Assembly (NCBI RefSeq): GCF_018613875.1
Contig: NZ_JAGGPJ010000046.1
Coordinates: 1-55,196 of the forward strand
Reading direction: 5' to 3'
DNA length: 55,196 nucleotides
From: Arthrobacter sp. ISL-28
GTDB lineage: Bacteria; Actinomycetota; Actinomycetes; Actinomycetales; Micrococcaceae
The notes beneath the pieces are model-generated. The model saw only the letters and a list, made by a program, of their open reading frames with translations, was not told where the DNA came from and searched no databases. Of the stretch, positions 50,228 to 55,196 are shown piece by piece; position 1 is the first letter of the stretch; each line of letters begins with the position of its first letter. The position numbers and the translations under genes were made by a program.

Positions 50228-52417
50228 ATGCCAAATAGGAAACGATTGCAGACAGGGGCCGACTGGGTCGAGCTCTCGACGACCGATGCCGACTGGGATG
50301 CCGCGGATCCGGTGCTGCTGGGCACGATGCTCAGCGAACTCCACCTGATCCGGGCCTTCGAGGAATCGGTTCTGGAGCTTGCAGGGGAGGGCCTCGTGCA
50401 CGGTCCCGCCCACTCGAGCATCGGCCAGGAAGGTGGCGCGGTCGGCTCGATCGTCGGCCTGGGTTCCAGTGACGGTGTCAACGGCTCCCATCGGGGCCAC
50501 CACCAGTTCCTCGCGAAGGCGCTCACGCACGTCAGCGACGGCAAGCTCGATCCCTCCGACCCGGTGACCCCCGCGATCCAGACGGTGCTTCAGCGTACGC
50601 TTGCCGAGATCCTTGGACTTGCCCAGGGCTACTGCCGCGGACGCGGCGGATCGATGCACCTGCAGTGGTTCGAAGCGGGCGCGTTGGGCACGAACGCGAT
50701 CGTCGGGGGCGGCGCCCCGATGGCTGCCGGGAATGCCTGGTCCCAGAAGCACAGCCGGACCACGGACCTAACGATTAACTACTTCGGCGACGGCGCCTCC
50801 CAGATCGGTTCCGTGCTCGAATCGATGAACCTCGCGGCAGCATGGAAGCTCCCGGTGTGCTTCTTTATCGAGAACAACCTGTACGCCGTCTCGACCAGAG
50901 CCAACGAGATCACAGCCGACCCCCGATTCTCCGTTCGCGGCCAGGGATTCGGCATCCCATCGTGGCGCGTCGATGGCATGGACCCACTCGCGGTGTACTT
51001 GGCCATGGAAGAGGCTGCCGAGCGAATGCGCTCCGGCGAAGGCCCCACCGTGATCGAGGTGGAGGTCTACCGCTTCTTCCATCAGAACGGCCCGTACCCC
51101 GGAAGCGCCTTCGGCTACCGAACGAAGGAAGAAGAGGCTGCCTGGCGGGCACGCGACCCCTTGGACATCGTGGCGCGGAAGATGATCGAGCGCGGGCAGC
51201 TGGACGAAGAGCGCGTCGCTGCCCTTCGCAGCCGAGTCCAAGAGGCCATGAAGCAGGCCGTCGACCAGCTTCTGGAGAGCGACCCGGAACGCCCCGGCAA
51301 GCGTCGCATCCGTCCTGAACTCTGGCCGGATGTCGGGTTCGTGAACGTCGGCGTCCGCGGCGACGCGAGCGAGCTCGAGCAGTTCCGCGTGCTGGACCCG
51401 GCCACGATGGAAGGTCCCCGCCGCGATGTCAAGTTCATCGATGCCGTCGCCGAGGTAATGGATCAGCGCATGGAGCAGGATTCCCGGATCGTGGTCATGG
51501 GGGAGGACGTCCACCGTCTAAACGGCGGCACCAACGGGGCCACGAAGGGCCTCGCCAAGAAGTTCGGCGACGGCCGCATCCTCGGCACGCCGATCAGCGA
51601 GAACGCCTTCGTCGGACTCGCCGGCGGCATGGCCCTCGATGGCCGCTTCCGGCCCGTCGTCGAGTTCATGTACCCCGACTTCATGTGGGTCGCCGCCGAC
51701 CAGCTATTCAACCAGATCGGCAAGGCCCGCCACATGTTCGGCGGCGACAACCCCGTACCGCTTGTGCTGCGCACCAAGGTCGCCATGGGCTCCGGCTACG
51801 GGTCGCAGCACCTGATGGATCCAGCGGGAATCTTCGCCACCAGCCCGGGCTGGCGCATCGTCGCCCCGTCCACGGCGGCAGACTACGTCGGGCTGATGAA
51901 CGCCGCGCTTGCCCTGCAGGATCCCGTCCTCGTGATCGAACACGTCGACCTCTACGGAGTCAAGGACTACGTGCCGGCGGAGGACCTCGACTACATCATC
52001 CCGCCGGGGCGCGCCGCAATCAGGCGCAGGGGATCGGAACTCACAGTGATCAGCTACCTTTCGATGGTCAGACACAGCCTCGAAGCCATCGAACAGACAG
52101 GCGTCGACGCCGAGCTCATCGATCTTCGGTGGCTCGACCGTGCCTCCATCGACTGGGACACCATCGGTGAGAGCATCAAGAAGACCAACGCAGTGCTGAT
52201 CGTGGAGGAAGGTGCCGAAGGCACCTCGTACGGCGGGTGGCTGGCCGACGAGATCCAGCGCCGCTACTTCGACTGGCTGGACCAGCCAGTCGCCAGGGTC
52301 ACCGGTGAAGAAGCGTCACCCAGCATCTCGAAAGTGCTCGAACGGGCCGCCATTGCCCGGACGGAAGAAATTGTCGCCGCCCTTGAGACGGTACGTGAAG
52401 GATTCGGGGTAAGCTGA
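50228..52417 (+). CDS. fused E1 alpha-beta subunit of a 2-oxoacid (or acetoin) dehydrogenase
   Basis: Starting at the ATG after AAGGTGG (MPNRKRLQTG), this 729-residue protein joins both E1 subunits. The alpha half has 'HGPAHSSIGQEGGAVG', 'GSHRGHHQFLAK', and the thiamine diphosphate motif GDGASQIG...ENN beginning near residue 187. The beta half, from about residue 400, has 'RIVVMGEDV', 'GTPISENAFVGLAGGMALDG' and 'VVEFMYPDFM'. It decarboxylates a 2-oxoacid (or cleaves acetoin) and passes the acyl group to E2. The stop overlaps the E2 start by one base. The substrate is unknown: the neighbouring aldehyde dehydrogenase would suit acetoin cleavage, the Liv/HIBADH context a branched 2-oxoacid. Confidence 0.88.
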   Translation: MPNRKRLQTGADWVELSTTDADWDAADPVLLGTMLSELHLIRAFEESVLELAGEGLVHGPAHSSIGQEGGAVGSIVGLGSSDGVNGSHRGHHQFLAKALTHVSDGKLDPSDPVTPAIQTVLQRTLAEILGLAQGYCRGRGGSMHLQWFEAGALGTNAIVGGGAPMAAGNAWSQKHSRTTDLTINYFGDGASQIGSVLESMNLAAAWKLPVCFFIENNLYAVSTRANEITADPRFSVRGQGFGIPSWRVDGMDPLAVYLAMEEAAERMRSGEGPTVIEVEVYRFFHQNGPYPGSAFGYRTKEEEAAWRARDPLDIVARKMIERGQLDEERVAALRSRVQEAMKQAVDQLLESDPERPGKRRIRPELWPDVGFVNVGVRGDASELEQFRVLDPATMEGPRRDVKFIDAVAEVMDQRMEQDSRIVVMGEDVHRLNGGTNGATKGLAKKFGDGRILGTPISENAFVGLAGGMALDGRFRPVVEFMYPDFMWVAADQLFNQIGKARHMFGGDNPVPLVLRTKVAMGSGYGSQHLMDPAGIFATSPGWRIVAPSTAADYVGLMNAALALQDPVLVIEHVDLYGVKDYVPAEDLDYIIPPGRAAIRRRGSELTVISYLSMVRHSLEAIEQTGVDAELIDLRWLDRASIDWDTIGESIKKTNAVLIVEEGAEGTSYGGWLADEIQRRYFDWLDQPVARVTGEEASPSISKVLERAAIARTEEIVAALETVREGFGVS

Positions 52418-53727
52418 TGGCCGAAATTCTGCGCATGCCGGAAGTGCTCGCGGGCGCTTCCGAGGCTTCCATCCAGTCCTGGCTTGTCTCGCCAGGCTCC
52501 ATGCTCGTCGTCGACCAGCCGATCGCGGAGGTCGAAACCGAGAAAGCTACCGTGGAACTGACAGCAGAATTCGCCGGCGCACTCGGACGGATTCTTGTGT
52601 CAGAGGGAGACAACGTCGCCGTTGGAGATGCCATTGCCGTTCTCCTAGGCGAAGGCGAGGCCGAGGGCGCCATCGAGGCCGCACTTGCTGGTGCAGGCCT
52701 GTCTGCTGCCGTGACACCGGAATCGGCGCCGCAGACGTCCGAACCGACTCGGCAGTCGCCCCCCGGAGCTGAGGGTCTCACGCCCAACGGGCGCGTCGCA
52801 CACGTGCTCCCGGGCGTCGGCGACTCCGAGCGACGTTTCGTGAGCCCTCTCGTGCGTCGGCTCGCACGCCAGCACGGTGTCGACCTGGCTTCGGTGACCG
52901 GAACGGGTCCCGGCGGGCGCGTCGTCCACCGTGACCTAGAACCCCACCTCGCAGAGCCAGCCGAGAAGACGCAGCCCAGTGCTGCCGTCGAGCCGGCCGA
53001 CCCCAAGCCGAAGACTCCCCGTACAACCCCCGTACCGGAGTCGGCCGCATTCGAGGATGTTCCACTCGACCGGATGCGCAAGGCCATTGCGCGGCGGCTG
53101 ACGGAGAGCAAATCGACAGTTCCACACTTCTACCTCACGGCTGATTGCAGGGTCGACGCCCTCTTGGCTCTGCGCCGTCAGGTCAACGAGACGGGAACGA
53201 GGAAGATCTCCATCAACGACTTCGTCCTCAAAGCCGTTGCCGGCGCGCTTGGTGACGTCCCCGAGGCAAATGCAATCTGGACCGGGGAGGCAATCCGCCG
53301 GTATTCGTCCATTGACATCTCAGTTGCAGTGGCGACCGACGGCGGACTTACCACTCCAGTGCTCCGGAACGTAGAGCGTATGCCCTTGTCGGAAGTCAGC
53401 GCCGCAGTAGCCGACCTCGCCGAGCGGGGACGCGCGGGCCTTCTTCGGCAGCACGAGCTCGAGGGAGGCAGCTTCTCGGTGTCGAACCTCGGCATGCACG
53501 GAACCCAGGAGTTCACCGCCATCCTCAACCCGCCCCAGTCCGGGATCCTGGCCATCGGCGCAGCGCGCCCGGCTGCTGTCGTGGGCCCGGACGGCGAGCT
53601 GGCCGTAGGGACGATCATGACCGTAACCCTCTCCGCCGATCACCGCGTTCTGGACGGTGCGGTTGCCGCCCAGTGGCTTGCCGCCTTCCAGCGCCGTATC
53701 GAGAACGCCCTCTCGATCCTGATCTGA
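52417..53727 (+). CDS. dihydrolipoamide acyltransferase (E2) of the same complex
   Basis: This 436-residue E2 has one lipoyl domain with Lys43 (VETEKATVEL), a peripheral-subunit-binding domain around residues 142-175 (VSPLVRRLARQHGVDL, GTGPGGRVVHRDL), a Pro/Ala-rich linker, and the acyltransferase domain with the catalytic 'SADHRVLDG' (His409). It transfers the acyl group from E1 to CoA. No E3 (dihydrolipoamide dehydrogenase) gene is visible in the remaining window, so E3 must be supplied from elsewhere. Confidence 0.92.
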   Translation: MAEILRMPEVLAGASEASIQSWLVSPGSMLVVDQPIAEVETEKATVELTAEFAGALGRILVSEGDNVAVGDAIAVLLGEGEAEGAIEAALAGAGLSAAVTPESAPQTSEPTRQSPPGAEGLTPNGRVAHVLPGVGDSERRFVSPLVRRLARQHGVDLASVTGTGPGGRVVHRDLEPHLAEPAEKTQPSAAVEPADPKPKTPRTTPVPESAAFEDVPLDRMRKAIARRLTESKSTVPHFYLTADCRVDALLALRRQVNETGTRKISINDFVLKAVAGALGDVPEANAIWTGEAIRRYSSIDISVAVATDGGLTTPVLRNVERMPLSEVSAAVADLAERGRAGLLRQHELEGGSFSVSNLGMHGTQEFTAILNPPQSGILAIGAARPAAVVGPDGELAVGTIMTVTLSADHRVLDGAVAAQWLAAFQRRIENALSILI

Positions 53728-53767
53728 CGCGCAGCGTCAAACCGCAATGACTCAGAAAGGACCCCTT

Positions 53768-55149
53768 ATGGGAACCATCCGTAGTATCGATCCGGCCACC
53801 GGCGCCGAACTGGCGGCATTCGAAGAGGACAGCGCCGCCGTCGTGGAGCACAAGCTCGCGACGGCTGCTGCTGCCGTGCCACTGCTGTCTGCAGCAGGCT
53901 GGAATGCACGGGGCGCCTGGATGCGCACCGCGGCGGACCTCTTGGAATCCGAAATCGAATCCGTCTCGATGCTCATCACGAAGGAGATGGGCAAGCCCAT
54001 CGCCCAGTCCCGGGCGGAGGTGACGAAGTCGGCGTACACGATGCGCTTCTACGCCGATAACGCCGAGCAGTTCCTCACCGGTAGGACGCTGGAGAACCCC
54101 GGTGGCGTGAATGCTTCCGCAGCGGCACACGGTTCGATCCCCTCGGCGTCATCCTTGCCGTGATGCCGTGGAACTATCCGATCTGGCAGGTTGTCCGCTT
54201 CGCCGCGCCTGCCCTGATGGCCGGCAACGCCGGCGTCCTGAAGCACGCGTCGAACGTCCCGCAGTCAGCGGTCTACATCGGTGGGCTCTTCACCCGGGCA
54301 GGGTTCCCCGAAGGCTCGTTCTCGAGCCTGCTCATCAGTTCTCGCCGCGTTGCGGATGTCGTTCGGGACCCGCGCGTCACGGCGGTTACCCTTACGGGAT
54401 CCGAAGGAGCCGGACGCTCCATCGCAGCCACGGCAGGGGACGTGCTGAAGAAGGCCGTGCTGGAGCTGGGAGGCTCCGACCCGTTCATCGTCATGCCGTC
54501 TGCGGACATCGACGCTGCTGTCCAGACGGCCGTCAAGGCCCGGATGACCAACAATGGGCAGGCGTGCATCAACGCCAAGCGCTTCATCGTCCACCAGGAC
54601 GTCTACGACGAGTTCACCCGCAAGTTCGCCGAGCGAATGTGCTCGCTCGTAATCGGCGACCCCAGCGATCCAGCCACCGAGATCGGGCCCCTCGCGACAG
54701 AAACCGGCCGCCGCGACATCATCGAGCTCGTCGAGGACGCTCGCGCCAAGGGGGCAACCATCATTGCCGCCGGTACCGACAACGAGCGCGCGGGCGGCTG
54801 GTACTTCACTCCGACAGCTGTGACAGGTCTGACCCCCGAGATGCGACTCTGGTCGGAGGAAGCATTCGGACCCGTAGCCTCCCTCTACCCGGCAGCAGAT
54901 CTCAATGAGGCCCTCAAGATCGCCAACGGCCTCGAGTTCGGTCTGGGCTCGGCGTTCTGGAGCACCGACACCGACGAGGTCGACCGCGCGGTCCGTGAAC
55001 TCCAGGCAGGTGCCGTGTTCGTTAACGGCATGACCATCTCTTGCCCAGAGCTGCCTTTCGGCGGCATAAAGCGATCCGGCTACGGGCGGGAGCTGTCCAT
55101 GGAAGGCATCCGGGAGTTCTGCAACCTAAAGACCGTCTGGATGGCATGA
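53768..55149 (+). pseudogene. aldehyde dehydrogenase (succinate-semialdehyde type) with one frameshift
   Basis: Two consecutive frames encode one aldehyde dehydrogenase of about 455 residues. The first (from the ATG after CAGAAAGGA) covers the N-terminal part through MGKPIAQSRAEV and stops at 54163. The second supplies FDPLGVILAVMPWNYPIWQV, VTLTGSEGAGRSIA, the general-base Glu (LELGGSDPF), the nucleophile Cys (NNGQACINAKRF) and the C-terminus PELPFGGIKRSGYGREL. One base gained or lost between about 54110 and 54135 causes the break; everything else is intact. It is either a recent mutation or a sequencing error. In the operon it would oxidise an aldehyde made by the E1-E2 complex or the upstream pathway. 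Confidence 0.85.
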
Positions 55150-55196
55150 CCCCCCAGAGCAGGGTGGGTGCGGCCCCGCTGACCCACTGCCCAGGC
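55150..55196 (+). terminator. possible hairpin at the window end
   Basis: GTGGGT (55164-55169) and ACCCAC (55182-55187) can pair a few bases after the aldehyde dehydrogenase stop. The window ends before a T-run could be seen. Confidence 0.3.

Overview
The window looks like high-GC actinobacterial DNA, most likely from Arthrobacter or a close relative (Pseudarthrobacter/Paenarthrobacter, Micrococcaceae). The evidence is a mycothiol-type maleylpyruvate isomerase, a TAT-exported inulin fructotransferase of the kind described from Arthrobacter, MFS/ABC/LacI sugar modules, and frequent GTG/TTG starts. It is an accessory catabolic region: blocks of intact, co-regulated genes separated by stretches of gene debris.

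Layout. 1-4.5 kb: the end of an arabinofuranosidase gene, then debris (resolvase tail, 3' end of a tRNA gene, truncated FAH hydrolase), a TetR regulator with a clear operator, and an MFS gene reduced to its two ends. 4.5-7.0 kb: a GH3 beta-glucosidase. 7.0-8.0 kb: debris that includes what looks like a decayed RES/Xre toxin-antitoxin pair. 8.0-14.1 kb: an operon with a GPH/MFS sugar transporter, a LacI regulator, an S1 sulfatase, the formylglycine-generating enzyme that would activate it, and two DUF202 membrane proteins. 15.5-25.5 kb: a locus for inulin/difructose anhydride III (DFA III): secreted inulin fructotransferase, ABC importer without its ATPase, LacI regulator, intracellular GH32 fructosidase, PfkB fructokinase and a second, signal-less GH91 protein (DFA III hydrolase). 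26.3-32.6 kb: 3-hydroxybenzoate/gentisate catabolism (3-hydroxybenzoate 6-hydroxylase, gentisate dioxygenase, maleylpyruvate isomerase, fumarylpyruvate hydrolase, transporter, IclR). 32.6-39.5 kb: a graveyard with integrase, FAD-dehydrogenase, alcohol dehydrogenase, TetR and quinone oxidoreductase fragments around one intact MHS-type transporter. 39.6-55.1 kb: a catabolic cluster of unknown substrate: LacI, an M24 'pita-bread' protein with an altered metal site, a 3-hydroxyisobutyrate-dehydrogenase-like enzyme, a Liv-type ABC transporter with a fused LivM-LivG, GntR, a VOC protein, a fused E1 alpha/beta 2-oxoacid dehydrogenase, its E2, and a frameshifted aldehyde dehydrogenase.

How the genes work together. 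The DFA III locus reads as a full route. Inulin is cut outside the cell to DFA III, which is imported, opened to inulobiose, hydrolysed to fructose and phosphorylated. Three LacI-type operator candidates lie between the divergent lyase and importer genes. In the gentisate block, two identical-format inverted repeats (ATTCTG-N5-CAGAAT) bracket the IclR gene and fit control of both divergent operons. The sulfatase operon pairs a cytosolic sulfatase with its own maturase and an importer, which suggests uptake of an intact sulfated glycoside.

The least explained part is the 39.6-55.1 kb cluster. A decayed second M24/dehydrogenase pair lies inside it, so this gene combination has probably been assembled more than once. 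A perfect 24-base direct repeat (1430 and 25643) encloses about 24.2 kb, and its right copy sits where a short-chain dehydrogenase gene is truncated; it may mark the ends of an acquired segment.
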